10,314 bases of DNA from Actinomycetota bacterium. GTDB taxonomy: Bacteria > Actinomycetota > Actinomycetes > Actinomycetales > Angustibacteraceae. The translations under genes and the position numbers were made by a program. The notes under the pieces were generated by a model. The model ran no database searches. It was not told where the DNA came from and worked only from the letters and a program-made list of their open reading frames with translations. Below are positions 1 through 8,382 of the stretch, one piece after another. Where the stretch lies: positions 1 through 10,314 of the forward strand of contig JACMOY010000209.1 of NCBI GenBank assembly GCA_014377795.1, written 5' to 3'. How positions within the stretch are numbered: position 1 is the first letter of the stretch; each line of letters opens with the position of its first letter.

Positions 1-257
1 GCGCGCCGCTTGCGGTGAGCCAGGGCCCGAGCCAGCACCAGCAGCACGGCGGCGGCCGCGACGATCACGGCCAGCGTCAGCCCCTCGGACACCGCGTCGA
101 TGACCTCGTTGCGCTGGTGCTGCTGCGAGCGGCCGAACAGCGCGACCAGCGAGAGCACAGCCGCCACGCGCACTACCCACGCGACCAGCGCGGGTACGCG
201 TCGCCGCAGCGTGCCGACGGCGCGCGGCGGTGCGGGGGCTCCTACCGTCGTCGTCAC
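1..257 (-). CDS. N-terminal fragment of a membrane protein, possibly MprF/LysX-type (DUF2156) lysyltransferase
   Basis: Reading the minus strand from a GTG at 257 gives 85 codons that stay open to the window edge, so only the N-terminus is present. It shows a short arginine-rich leader, a first hydrophobic helix at about residues 20-42, a polar loop, and a second helix at about residues 58-80 ending in a basic 'AHRKRR' stretch. This resembles the start of actinobacterial multi-pass proteins with a C-terminal phosphatidylglycerol lysyltransferase domain (LysX/MprF type), where an early helix pair ends in an 'ARKR'-like motif. The catalytic domain lies outside the window, so that identity is an inference. 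A weak AGG lies 9 bases upstream of the GTG. The gene diverges from the DUF998 gene across only 32 bp, so the two promoters must overlap each other or the coding sequences. It could be any actinobacterial membrane protein. Confidence 0.6.
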   Translation of the reverse strand, partial: MTTTVGAPAPPRAVGTLRRRVPALVAWVVRVAAVLSLVALFGRSQQHQRNEVIDAVSEGLTLAVIVAAAAVLLVLARALAHRKRR

Positions 258-289
258 GCCGGTGAGCCTACGTCGGCGATGATGAGCCC

Positions 290-940
290 GTGACGCCACG
301 GGCACGCTGGACGGCGGTGGGGGCGCTGGCCGGGCTGCTCAACGCGAACTTCGTCCTCGAACGCCTGCTCCCGGTGGCGCGCGACCTGGCCATCAGCGGC
401 CTCAGCGTGCCCGGGCAGCCGTGGTCGGTGGCCTTTCGGCTGGGCGACGGTGTCAGCGGGGCTCTCGTGGCGTTGCTCGGCGTGGCCCTGCTGCGCAGCG
501 CGCGCCGGGCACGTCGGCTGCGCGCCGCGGCGGTCCTGGTGCTGGCCACCGGCGTCACGACGTGGGTGTCCGCCCTCGTCCCCCTGCGCTGCGTCGCGAC
601 CGTCAGCCCGTCCTGCGCCGGCGCGAGCCCGGGTGCGGCGCCGCCGCTGGCCAACCTGGTCCACGACGGTGTCAGCATCGTCGGGACGACGGCCGCCATC
701 ATCGCGACAGCCCTGCTCGCTGCGGTCACGACCAGAGGCCAGCGGATGGCGCACGCCGTGGCCTTCGTCGTGTCGGCCGCGCTCGGACTGGCGCTCGCCG
801 TCGGTGCGCCCGGGACGGTGCCGGACTGGTTCGGCGCGGTGCAGCGCACCCAGGTGGTGACGCTGTCGCTCTGGTTCGCCGCACTCGGCCTGACGGTGGG
901 CGCGCTGGCCGGTCGCGACGGGAGCACGATGAGGTCATGA
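290..940 (+). CDS. DUF998-family integral membrane protein
   Basis: This 216-residue protein has about six hydrophobic segments (near residues 8-28, 51-70, 80-99, 125-147, 154-174 and 188-207). The pattern '[16 protein letters not shown]' at about 38-53, the short loop with Cys101 and Cys109 after the third helix, and His125 at the start of the fourth helix match the DUF998 (Pfam PF06197) layout. The family has no established biochemical role; its members are polytopic membrane proteins common in actinobacteria. The two loop cysteines could form a disulfide on the outer face. The GTG at 290 is chosen because an ATG pair just upstream at 279-284 runs into a stop within a few codons in another frame. 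The stop TGA overlaps the fumC ATG as ATGA (937-940), which suggests co-transcription and translational coupling. There is no obvious functional link between the two. The family call is from motif recall only. Confidence 0.75.
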   Translation: MTPRARWTAVGALAGLLNANFVLERLLPVARDLAISGLSVPGQPWSVAFRLGDGVSGALVALLGVALLRSARRARRLRAAAVLVLATGVTTWVSALVPLRCVATVSPSCAGASPGAAPPLANLVHDGVSIVGTTAAIIATALLAAVTTRGQRMAHAVAFVVSAALGLALAVGAPGTVPDWFGAVQRTQVVTLSLWFAALGLTVGALAGRDGSTMRS

Positions 941-2334
941 CCGATGACGCGTACCGGACCGAGCACGACACGATGGGTGAGGTGCGGGTGCCGGCGGCGG
1001 CACTGTGGCAGGCCCAGACCCAGCGGGCGGTCGAGAACTTCCCGATCTCGGGCACCCGGGTCGAGACCGCCCAGGTCCGGGCACTGGCGCGGATCAAGGG
1101 CGCCGCAGCGCGCGTGAACGCCCGGCTGGGCGTCATCGACGCGGACGTCGCCCGCGCAGTCAGCGACGCTGCGGCCGAGGTCGTCGAGGGACTCCATGAC
1201 GACCAGTTCCCGGTGGACGTGTTCCAGACCGGGTCGGGCACCTCGACGAACATGAACGTCAACGAGGTGATCGCGACGCTCGCCACCCGGGCGCTCGCGG
1301 CGCCGGTGCACCCCAACGACCATGTCAACGCCTCGCAGTCCAGCAACGACACCTTCCCCACCAGCCTGCACCTGGCAGCCACCGACGCGGTCGTCAACGA
1401 CCTCGTGCCGGCCCTGGAGCATCTCGCACGATCGTTGCAGCGCAAGGCGGACGAGTACGTCGACGTCGTCAAGGCCGGCCGGACGCACCTGATGGACGCG
1501 ACGCCGGTGACCCTCGGGCAGGAGCTCGGCGGCTACGCGGCGCAGCTGCGGCACGGCGTCGAGCGCCTGCGCTCGACCCTGCCGCGGGTGGCCGAGCTGC
1601 CCCTCGGCGGGACCGCCGTCGGCACCGGCATCAACACCCCGCCGGGGTTCGCCGCGGCGGTCGTCGCCGACCTGGCCGCGTCCACCGGCCTGCCCCTGAC
1701 CGAGGCGCGCGACCACTTCGAGGCCCAGGGCGCACGCGACGGCCTGGTCGAGCTGTCCGGCCAGCTGCGCACGGTCGCGGTCAGCCTGACCAAGATCTGC
1801 AACGACCTGCGGTGGATGGGCTCGGGGCCGAGGGCGGGGCTGGGTGAGGTGCACCTGCCGGACCTGCAGCCGGGGTCGAGCATCATGCCCGGCAAGGTCA
1901 ACCCGGTCGTCCCCGAGGCCGTGCTGATGGTCTGCGCGCAGGTCATCGGCAACGACGCGACCGTCGTCTTCGCGGGCTCCTCAGGCACCTTCGAGCTGAA
2001 TGTGATGATGCCGGTGATGGGCCGCGCGGTGCTGGAGTCGTTGCGGTTGCTGACGTCGGCCACCCGGCTGCTGGCCGACCGCTGCGTCGACGGCCTGGTG
2101 GCGGACGTCGAGCGGTGCCGCGAGCTGGCCGAGGGCTCGCCGTCGGTGGTGACCCCGCTGAACCGGCTGATCGGCTACGAGGCGGCGGCCAAGGTGGCCA
2201 AGGTGGCCGTCGCCGGCCGCGCGACGATCCGTCAGAGCGTGCTGGACCTCGGCTTCGTCGACCGCGGCGAGCTCACGCTGGCCCAGCTGGACGAGGCTCT
2301 CGACGTCCTGGCCATGACCCGACCCCGCCGCTGA
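937..2334 (+). CDS. fumC: Class II fumarate hydratase (fumarase C)
   Basis: This 465-residue protein has the usual length for iron-independent homotetrameric fumarase, which interconverts fumarate and L-malate in the cytosolic TCA cycle. The superfamily landmarks are in order. Residues 99-110 carry [27 protein letters not shown] follows and forms part of the substrate pocket. [10 protein letters not shown] holds His184, equivalent to E. coli His188. [11 protein letters not shown] at 313-323 is the mobile signature loop, with catalytic Ser314 (E. coli Ser318) and Lys320. [10 protein letters not shown] segment lies between them, and the FumC-type C-terminal domain is present. The presence of '[10 protein letters not shown]' and the TAVGTG segment supports fumarase over aspartase or argininosuccinate lyase, although aspartase is the nearest alternative. 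The ATG at 937 overlaps the upstream DUF998 stop as ATGA, and '[19 protein letters not shown]' matches the usual FumC N-terminus. It converges on the transglycosylase gene with a 35-bp gap. It corresponds in position and orientation to mycobacterial fum. Confidence 0.97.
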   Translation: MTDDAYRTEHDTMGEVRVPAAALWQAQTQRAVENFPISGTRVETAQVRALARIKGAAARVNARLGVIDADVARAVSDAAAEVVEGLHDDQFPVDVFQTGSGTSTNMNVNEVIATLATRALAAPVHPNDHVNASQSSNDTFPTSLHLAATDAVVNDLVPALEHLARSLQRKADEYVDVVKAGRTHLMDATPVTLGQELGGYAAQLRHGVERLRSTLPRVAELPLGGTAVGTGINTPPGFAAAVVADLAASTGLPLTEARDHFEAQGARDGLVELSGQLRTVAVSLTKICNDLRWMGSGPRAGLGEVHLPDLQPGSSIMPGKVNPVVPEAVLMVCAQVIGNDATVVFAGSSGTFELNVMMPVMGRAVLESLRLLTSATRLLADRCVDGLVADVERCRELAEGSPSVVTPLNRLIGYEAAAKVAKVAVAGRATIRQSVLDLGFVDRGELTLAQLDEALDVLAMTRPRR

Positions 2335-2337
2335 GCT

Positions 2338-2350
2338 TCCCGCCGCGGGA
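2338..2350. terminator. Short GC hairpin between convergent fumC and transglycosylase genes
   Basis: TCCCG and CGGGA form a perfect 5-bp stem around a 3-base CCG loop, starting 4 bases after the fumC stop. It lies in the 35-bp gap between two convergent genes, where a bidirectional terminator would be expected. There is no T-tract on either side and stems this short are frequent at this GC content, so the call rests mainly on position. Confidence 0.25.
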
Positions 2351-2369
2351 CGTCAGTATCGGCGCAGGC

Positions 2370-3044
2370 TCAGTACCAGTTCGTCGCGCGGCTGTGCGCC
2401 CAGGCGGCGCACGGCGTCCCGTACGCGCTCTCGATGTACTGCAGGCCCCACCTGATCTGGGTCAGCGGGTTGGTGCGCCAGTCCTTGCCGCTGGTGGCCA
2501 TCCGCACGCCGGGCAGCGCCTGGGGGATGCCGTAGGCGCTGGACGTGGGGTTGTCGGCGCTGGTCTGCCACTGGCTCTCCTTGGACCACAGCAAGTCCAG
2601 GCAGGAGAACTGCGTCTGGCCCCACCCGCGGCGGGCGGCCAGCACGCGGGCGGCGGACTGCGGATCGCGGACGGCGAGCCGCAACCGCTCGCGATCGCGG
2701 CTGACCCGCTCGGCGCGGGCCCGCACCTGCTCCGCCTGCTCGCGCGCGGCGGCAGCCACCGCCGACCGGACGAGGCCGACGCGGTGGCTCAGCGCGGCGA
2801 CCTCGCCGCGGTGCTCACCGGCCGAGCGCCGGGCCATCGTGACGTCGGCGAGCTCACCGGCGTGGACGCGGGCCGACGTGGGGACGCTGAACGCTGCCGG
2901 CACGGCCTGCGCCGAACCCCCCGAGGGGACGGCGACCGCACCGCTGAGGGCGGCAGCAGCCGCGACCGCACCGGCGCTGCACAGCAGGGCGGTGCGGACG
3001 ACGGGGCGACGCAGGACGGGGCGCGTGGGGGCGCGATGGCGCAC
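2370..3044 (-). CDS. Secreted lytic transglycosylase-like protein (lysozyme fold)
   Basis: This 224-residue protein begins with a basic leader and a hydrophobic core (about residues 18-40). A likely signal peptidase site follows Ala47 (SAQA), so export across the membrane is expected. A low-complexity, probably coiled-coil region with many Arg, Glu and Ala fills about 60-135. The C-terminal 85 residues form a compact lysozyme/SLT-like domain. 'LLWSKESQW' supplies the catalytic Glu156, followed by 'SAYGIPQALPG' (169-179), the conserved 'DWRTNPLTQIRWGLQYI' region and the terminal 'WAHSRATNWY'. Cys148 and Cys212 probably form a disulfide. This combination is characteristic of small actinobacterial transglycosylase-like, resuscitation-factor-like peptidoglycan enzymes, which cleave glycan strands. 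The GTG start has GAGAGG (3050-3055) at 5-base spacing. A 143-bp leader separates it from phoH, with a Crp-type palindrome at its far end. Substrate and physiological role are inferred from the family. Confidence 0.88.
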   Translation of the reverse strand: MRHRAPTRPVLRRPVVRTALLCSAGAVAAAAALSGAVAVPSGGSAQAVPAAFSVPTSARVHAGELADVTMARRSAGEHRGEVAALSHRVGLVRSAVAAAAREQAEQVRARAERVSRDRERLRLAVRDPQSAARVLAARRGWGQTQFSCLDLLWSKESQWQTSADNPTSSAYGIPQALPGVRMATSGKDWRTNPLTQIRWGLQYIESAYGTPCAAWAHSRATNWY

Positions 3045-3176
3045 GGTGACCTCTCGGACGGCCCGGCCGAGGTGCTCGCTGACCGGATCATGGCCTCACC
3101 CGACGTGCGGGGAGGTGGACGGTGACCCCCCACGGTGCCCGGCCGGCCCCCGTCAGGACAAATCGACGTCGGCCGG

Positions 3177-3192
3177 CGTGACCTGGATCACA
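3177..3192 (-). promoter_or_regulatory. Crp/GlxR-type binding site overlapping the phoH stop codon
   Basis: The plus strand reads CGTGACCTGGATCACA, which is TGTGATCCAGGTCACG on the minus strand. Against the consensus TGTGA-N6-TCACA it matches nine of ten half-site positions with exact spacing. The site sits about 140 bp upstream of the transglycosylase GTG and covers the PhoH TGA at 3188-3190. Crp-family regulators (Crp in Mycobacterium, GlxR in Corynebacterium) are known to control rpf-type peptidoglycan hydrolase genes, which makes the placement plausible. No convincing -10 or -35 at a canonical Crp distance could be found, so activity is inferred. Confidence 0.5.
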
Positions 3193-4480
3193 CGTCAAGA
3201 CCCTCGAGCAGCTCGGTGACCAGGGCCGCGATCGGCGAGCGCTCGGACCGCGTCAGCGTGACGTGGGCGAACAGCGGGTGGCCCTTGAGAGCCTCGATCA
3301 CGGCGGCGACCCCGTCGTGGCGACCCACCCGCAGGTTGTCCCGCTGGGCGACGTCGTGGGTGAGGACGACCTTGGAGTTCTGGCCGACGCGCGACAGGAC
3401 CGTGAGCAGCACGTTGCGCTCCAGCGACTGGGCCTCGTCGACGATCACGAAGGCGTCGTGCAGTGAGCGCCCGCGGATGTGGGTCAGGGGCAGCACCTCG
3501 AGCATGCCGCGGTCGATGATCTCGTCGACGACCTCGCTGGAGACCAGCGCCCCCAGGGTGTCGAAGACCGCCTGCGCCCAGGGGCCCATCTTCTCGGACT
3601 CGTTGCCGGGCAGGTAGCCGAGGTCCTGGCCGCCGACGGCGTACAGCGGCCGGAACACGATGACCTTGCGGTGCTGACGGCGCTCGAGCACCGCCTCGAT
3701 GCCGGCGCACAGCGCCAGCGCGCTCTTGCCGGTGCCGGCGCGCCCGCCCATGCTCATGATCCCGACGTCGGGGTCCATCAGCAGGTCCAGGGCGATCCGC
3801 TGCTCGGCGCTGCGGCCGTGCAGCCCGAACGCGTCGCGGTCGCCGCGCACCAGGCGCACCGACTTGTCCGGGGCGACCCGGCCCAGGCCGCTGCCGCGCG
3901 GCGACACCAGCACGATCCCGGTGTGGCAGGGCAGCTGGCGAGCAGGCCCCAGGTCGAGCCGGCCGGTGTCGTACAGCTCGGCGACGTCGTCCGCGGTGAC
4001 GTCGAGCTCGACCATGCCGGTCCAGCCGGAGTCGACGGCCAGCTCGGCCTGGTACTCCTCGGCGAGCAGGCCAACGGCCGAGGCCTTCACCCGCATCGGC
4101 AGGTCCTTGCTGACCACGGTGACGACGTCACCCTCGAGCGAGAGGTTCTTGGCGACGGCGAGGATGCGGGTGTCGTTGTCCCCCAGGCGAAAACCGGCCG
4201 GTAGGGCCAGCGGGTCGGTGTGGTTCAGCTCGACCCGCAGGGTGCCGCCGCCGTCGAGCTGCAGCGGCGCGTCCAGGCGGCCGTGCTCGATGCGCAGGTC
4301 GTCGAGCAGGCGCAGCGCCTGTCGGGCGAAGTACCCGAGCTCGGGATGGTGCCGCTTGGCCTCGAGCTCGGTCACGACCACGACCGGGAGCACCACCTCG
4401 TGCTCGGCGAAGCGCAGCATCGCGCGCGGGTCGGACAGCAGGACCGAGGTGTCGAGCACGAAGGTACGACGAGTGGCCAC
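3188..4480 (-). CDS. PIN domain-PhoH ATPase fusion (PhoH2 type)
   Basis: This 430-residue protein joins an N-terminal PIN ribonuclease domain (about 1-150) to a C-terminal PhoH-family P-loop ATPase (about 215-430). PIN acidic residues are visible at Asp10 (VLDTS), Glu38 (VTELE), Asp103 (LGDNDTRIL) and Asp126 (SKDLPMR). The ATPase has Walker [10 protein letters not shown] at 245-253 and Walker B FVIVDEAQ at 344-351. The sequence closely follows mycobacterial PhoH2 (Rv1095), reported as an RNA helicase/ribonuclease, for instance in 'HEVVLP', 'ELEAKRHH', '[21 protein letters not shown]', '[11 protein letters not shown]' and '[19 protein letters not shown]'. The GTG at 4480 is preferred because AAGGGAG (4487-4493) lies 6 bases upstream and '[12 protein letters not shown]' aligns with PhoH2 starts; longer in-frame starts up to 4534 lack support. 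It follows the prenyltransferase by 130 bp. No separate small antitoxin-like gene is apparent upstream. Confidence 0.95.
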   Translation of the reverse strand: MATRRTFVLDTSVLLSDPRAMLRFAEHEVVLPVVVVTELEAKRHHPELGYFARQALRLLDDLRIEHGRLDAPLQLDGGGTLRVELNHTDPLALPAGFRLGDNDTRILAVAKNLSLEGDVVTVVSKDLPMRVKASAVGLLAEEYQAELAVDSGWTGMVELDVTADDVAELYDTGRLDLGPARQLPCHTGIVLVSPRGSGLGRVAPDKSVRLVRGDRDAFGLHGRSAEQRIALDLLMDPDVGIMSMGGRAGTGKSALALCAGIEAVLERRQHRKVIVFRPLYAVGGQDLGYLPGNESEKMGPWAQAVFDTLGALVSSEVVDEIIDRGMLEVLPLTHIRGRSLHDAFVIVDEAQSLERNVLLTVLSRVGQNSKVVLTHDVAQRDNLRVGRHDGVAAVIEALKGHPLFAHVTLTRSERSPIAALVTELLEGLDV

Positions 4481-4496
4481 GTCCGACTCCCTTGCA

Positions 4497-4510
4497 GGGC
4501 GCCAGCGCCC
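4497..4510 (-). promoter_or_regulatory. Inverted repeat directly upstream of the phoH ribosome-binding site
   Basis: GGGCGC and GCGCCC flank a 2-base CA centre, a perfect 6-bp inverted repeat. It ends only three bases from the AAGGGAG ribosome-binding site of phoH (4487-4493). It could be an operator or a small mRNA hairpin that affects initiation. The 2-base centre is too short for a relaxed RNA hairpin unless the inner pair opens. GC-rich palindromes arise readily by chance here, so function is speculative. Confidence 0.25.
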
Positions 4511-4528
4511 GGCTCGCATGCGGGTGGG

Positions 4529-4550
4529 GGGCACGCCCGGGCGGGTGCCC
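4529..4550 (-). terminator. Candidate hairpin after the cis-prenyltransferase gene
   Basis: GGGCAC (4529-4534) pairs with GTGCCC (4545-4550) around a 10-base GC-rich loop, about 60 bases past the prenyltransferase stop and ahead of phoH. No T-tract follows. It could attenuate read-through into phoH, or the two genes may be co-transcribed through it. Apart from this and the phoH leader repeat, the 130-bp gap holds nothing I can name. Confidence 0.22.
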
Positions 4551-4610
4551 TGACGTCCCTTGCGACGCTACGCCGCAGCCGGCCTCGCAGGCGGCGACAC
4601 GCCGCGCGCG

Positions 4611-5378
4611 TCAGCCGCCGAAACGCCTCTGCCGCTGGGCGTAGGCCCGCAGCGCGCGCAGGAAGTCGACCTTGCGAAAGTCCGGCCAGAAGGCCTCGCA
4701 GAAGTAGAACTCGCTGTGCGCGCTCTGCCACAGCAAGAACCCCGACAGGCGCTGCTCGCCCGAGGTGCGGATCACCAGGTCGGGGTCCGGCTGCCCGCGG
4801 GTGTAGAGGTGCTCGGAGATGTGCTCGACGTCGAGGATCTCGGCGAGCTCCTCGATCGAGGTGCCCTTCGCGGCGTGCTCGTGCAGCAGCGAGCGCACGG
4901 CGTCGGCGATCTCACGGCGACCGCCGTACCCGATGGCGGCGTTGGCGGTCAGGCCCTTGCCCCTGCTGGTGATCTCGTCGAGCTCCTTGAGCCGGCGCGC
5001 GGTGGCGACCGGGAGCAGGTCGAGGGCACCGACGGGGTGCACGTGCCAGCGGCCGGTGGCGGCGATGCGCTCGGTGACGTCCTCGATGATCCCGAGCAGC
5101 GGGCTCAGCTCGGCCTCCGGCCGGTTCAGGTTGTCGGTCGAGAGCAGCCACAGGGTGACCAGCTCGACCCCCACCTCCTCGCACCACCCGAGCAGCCGCT
5201 CGACGTTGTCCGCGCCCGCGGCGTGGCCGGCGCGCGAGTCGGTGCCGGACGCCTTGGCCCAACGACGGTTGCCGTCGACGATCACGCCGACGTGGTGCGG
5301 CACCGCGGTGAGGTCCAGGCGACGCAGCAGGCGACGCTCGTAGAGGCCGTACGCCACCTGCCGCAACCCCACCGGCAC
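4611..5378 (-). CDS. Short-chain cis-prenyltransferase ((2Z,6E)-farnesyl diphosphate synthase-like, UppS family)
   Basis: This 255-residue cytosolic or membrane-associated enzyme condenses isopentenyl diphosphate with an allylic diphosphate in the cis configuration. Family motifs in order are 'VGVIVDGNRRWA' with catalytic Asp35 and the Asn37/Arg38/Arg39 diphosphate-binding set, 'LLSTDNLNRP' (78-87), 'GYGGRREI', and the C-terminal 'RTSGEQRLSGF' (204-214) followed by 'LLWQSAHSEFYF'. The closest remembered match is M. tuberculosis Rv1086, the Z,E-farnesyl diphosphate synthase that starts the decaprenyl phosphate route. The residue aligning with the Rv1086 chain-length determinant Leu84 is also Leu here (Leu78), against Ala in E. 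coli UppS, so a short product is inferred. The GTG at 5378 is preferred because AGGA (5384-5387) sits 5 bases upstream. A GTG at 5411 would add 11 residues but has no ribosome-binding site. If the short-chain call is wrong, it would be a long-chain undecaprenyl diphosphate synthase. Confidence 0.9.
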   Translation of the reverse strand: MPVGLRQVAYGLYERRLLRRLDLTAVPHHVGVIVDGNRRWAKASGTDSRAGHAAGADNVERLLGWCEEVGVELVTLWLLSTDNLNRPEAELSPLLGIIEDVTERIAATGRWHVHPVGALDLLPVATARRLKELDEITSRGKGLTANAAIGYGGRREIADAVRSLLHEHAAKGTSIEELAEILDVEHISEHLYTRGQPDPDLVIRTSGEQRLSGFLLWQSAHSEFYFCEAFWPDFRKVDFLRALRAYAQRQRRFGG

Positions 5379-5480
5379 TCCCGTCCTGGTGCCGGGCGCG
5401 TCCACACGCACCGACTGCGGGGCTCACGGTATCGGCACCCGGCCCGGCGCGGCCGACGCGGCATCACTCGGCACGACTTC

Positions 5481-5508
5481 TTCACATCAACGTACTCGCG
5501 AGTAACCT
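5481..5508 (+). promoter_or_regulatory. Predicted promoter of the hemolysin III gene
   Basis: TTCACA (5481-5486, five of six bases of the TTGACA consensus) is followed after 16 bases by TAACCT (5503-5508, matching TAnnnT). This gives a housekeeping-type promoter about 35 bases from the ATG at 5541. A second candidate -10, TACAGT (5528-5533), would place the transcript start at or beside the ATG and produce a leaderless mRNA, which is common in actinobacteria. The sequence cannot decide between them. The rest of the 162-bp divergent gap shows nothing recognisable beyond the two palindromes listed separately. Confidence 0.45.
5493..5504. promoter_or_regulatory. 12-bp perfect palindrome in the hemolysin III promoter spacer
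   Basis: TACTCGCGAGTA is its own reverse complement over all 12 bases. It lies between the predicted -35 and -10 elements, with its last two bases inside the -10. Its AT-edged form stands out from the surrounding GC background and resembles a dimeric (for example TetR-type) repressor operator. The position would block RNA polymerase. The regulator is unknown. Confidence 0.45.
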
Positions 5509-5522
5509 ACGGCAACGTAGGT
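5505..5522. promoter_or_regulatory. 18-bp inverted repeat (7+4+7) abutting the palindrome
   Basis: ACCTACG-GCAA-CGTAGGT has perfect 7-bp arms and starts at the base after the TACTCGCGAGTA palindrome ends. On DNA it looks like a second operator covering the -10 and likely start region. If transcribed on the plus strand it would form a 7-bp hairpin capped by GCAA, a GNRA tetraloop. Both readings fit a control element for the hemolysin III gene. It may also affect the divergent prenyltransferase gene, whose minus strand reads TAGGTT here. Confidence 0.45.
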
Positions 5523-5540
5523 GGGTTTACAGTGGGCGTC

Positions 5541-6281
5541 ATGAGCCGTTCGCAGTCGCCCGACTCCTCGCCCCCCGTAGCGGCGCCCAGCGTGGGTGAC
5601 AGCGTCGCCGAGCGGATGGGCGAGCGGGTGGACGAGGTGGTCGCCGCCGTCAAGCCGCACCTGCGCGGGTGGTTGCACGCCGGTGTCTTCCCCCTCGTGC
5701 TCGTCGGGGGCATCGTGCTCACGGCTCTGGCCCCGAACACCGCCTCACGCGTGTCGTCCGCGGTCTTCGCCGTGACCGCGGACCTGCTGTTCGGCACCAG
5801 TGCGGTCTACCACCGAGGCAGCTGGTCACCCCGCACCGCGATCCTGCTCAAGCGGTTCGACCACTCGAACATCTTCTTGATCATCGCCGGCTCCTACACG
5901 CCGTTCGCGGCCCTGCTGCTCACCCACGACAAAGCCCGGACGCTGCTCTGGATCGTGTGGCTCGGCGCGCTGGGCGGAGTGCTCTTCCGGGTGTTCTGGG
6001 TCGGTGCCCCGCGCTGGCTCTACACCCCGATCTACTGCGCCCTGGGCTGGGTGGCCGTCATCTACCTACCCGACTTCTACCGCTCGGGCGGGGCGGCGCT
6101 GCTCACCCTGATCATCGTGGGCGGCGCGCTCTACACCCTGGGCGCGGTCGTCTACGGCCTCAAGCGCCCGAACCCGAGCCCGCGCTGGTTCGGGTTCCAC
6201 GAGATCTTCCACGCCTGCACGATCGCCGCGTTCACGGTGCACTACATCGCCGTGTCGATCGCGGTCTACACCCACACCTGA
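5541..6281 (+). CDS. Hemolysin III / PAQR-family integral membrane protein (YqfA-like)
   Basis: This 246-residue protein has a polar N-terminal tail of about 45 residues, then seven hydrophobic segments. PAQR landmarks are present: 'GTSAVYHRGSW' with Ser87 and His91, 'RFDHSNIFLIIAGSYTPF' with Asp107 and the Tyr119-Thr-Pro turn, and 'FGFHEIFH' with His220 and His224. The histidines are those that bind a metal in adiponectin-receptor relatives, for which a hydrolase role has been proposed. Bacterial 'hemolysin III' members are inner-membrane proteins whose physiological function is not settled, so the toxin name should not be taken literally. The ATG at 5541 is used; an in-frame GTG at 5532 is possible. 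It corresponds to Rv1085c in location and strand relative to the prenyltransferase. It converges on the DUF255 gene with a 4-bp gap and has a distinctive promoter with two palindromes. Confidence 0.93.
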   Translation: MSRSQSPDSSPPVAAPSVGDSVAERMGERVDEVVAAVKPHLRGWLHAGVFPLVLVGGIVLTALAPNTASRVSSAVFAVTADLLFGTSAVYHRGSWSPRTAILLKRFDHSNIFLIIAGSYTPFAALLLTHDKARTLLWIVWLGALGGVLFRVFWVGAPRWLYTPIYCALGWVAVIYLPDFYRSGGAALLTLIIVGGALYTLGAVVYGLKRPNPSPRWFGFHEIFHACTIAAFTVHYIAVSIAVYTHT

Positions 6282-6285
6282 GCTC

Positions 6286-8364
<2,079 letters not shown>

Positions 8365-8382
8365 GCGCCCACTGTGCCGTGG

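Noticed and set aside
268..1854. Long open frame of 528 codons on the minus strand opposite DUF998 and fumC
   Set aside because: It lies antisense to fumC, which has intact family motifs, and its composition (Arg, Gly, Asp, His, Pro rich) is that of a high-GC antisense shadow.
3045..3187. Possible c-di-AMP (ydaO-type) riboswitch in the leader of the transglycosylase gene
   Set aside because: Such riboswitches often precede actinobacterial cell-wall hydrolases. This 143-bp leader is too short and lacks the recognisable conserved ydaO blocks; only an imperfect G-run/C-run pairing (GTGGGG with CCCCGCAC) is present.
4372..4731. 119-codon minus-strand frame overlapping the prenyltransferase end and phoH start, considered as a phoAT-like antitoxin
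   Set aside because: It starts at a GTG inside the conserved prenyltransferase C-terminus without a ribosome-binding site, is extremely rich in Arg, Ala and Ser as expected for an out-of-frame reading of GC-rich DNA, and resembles no known family.
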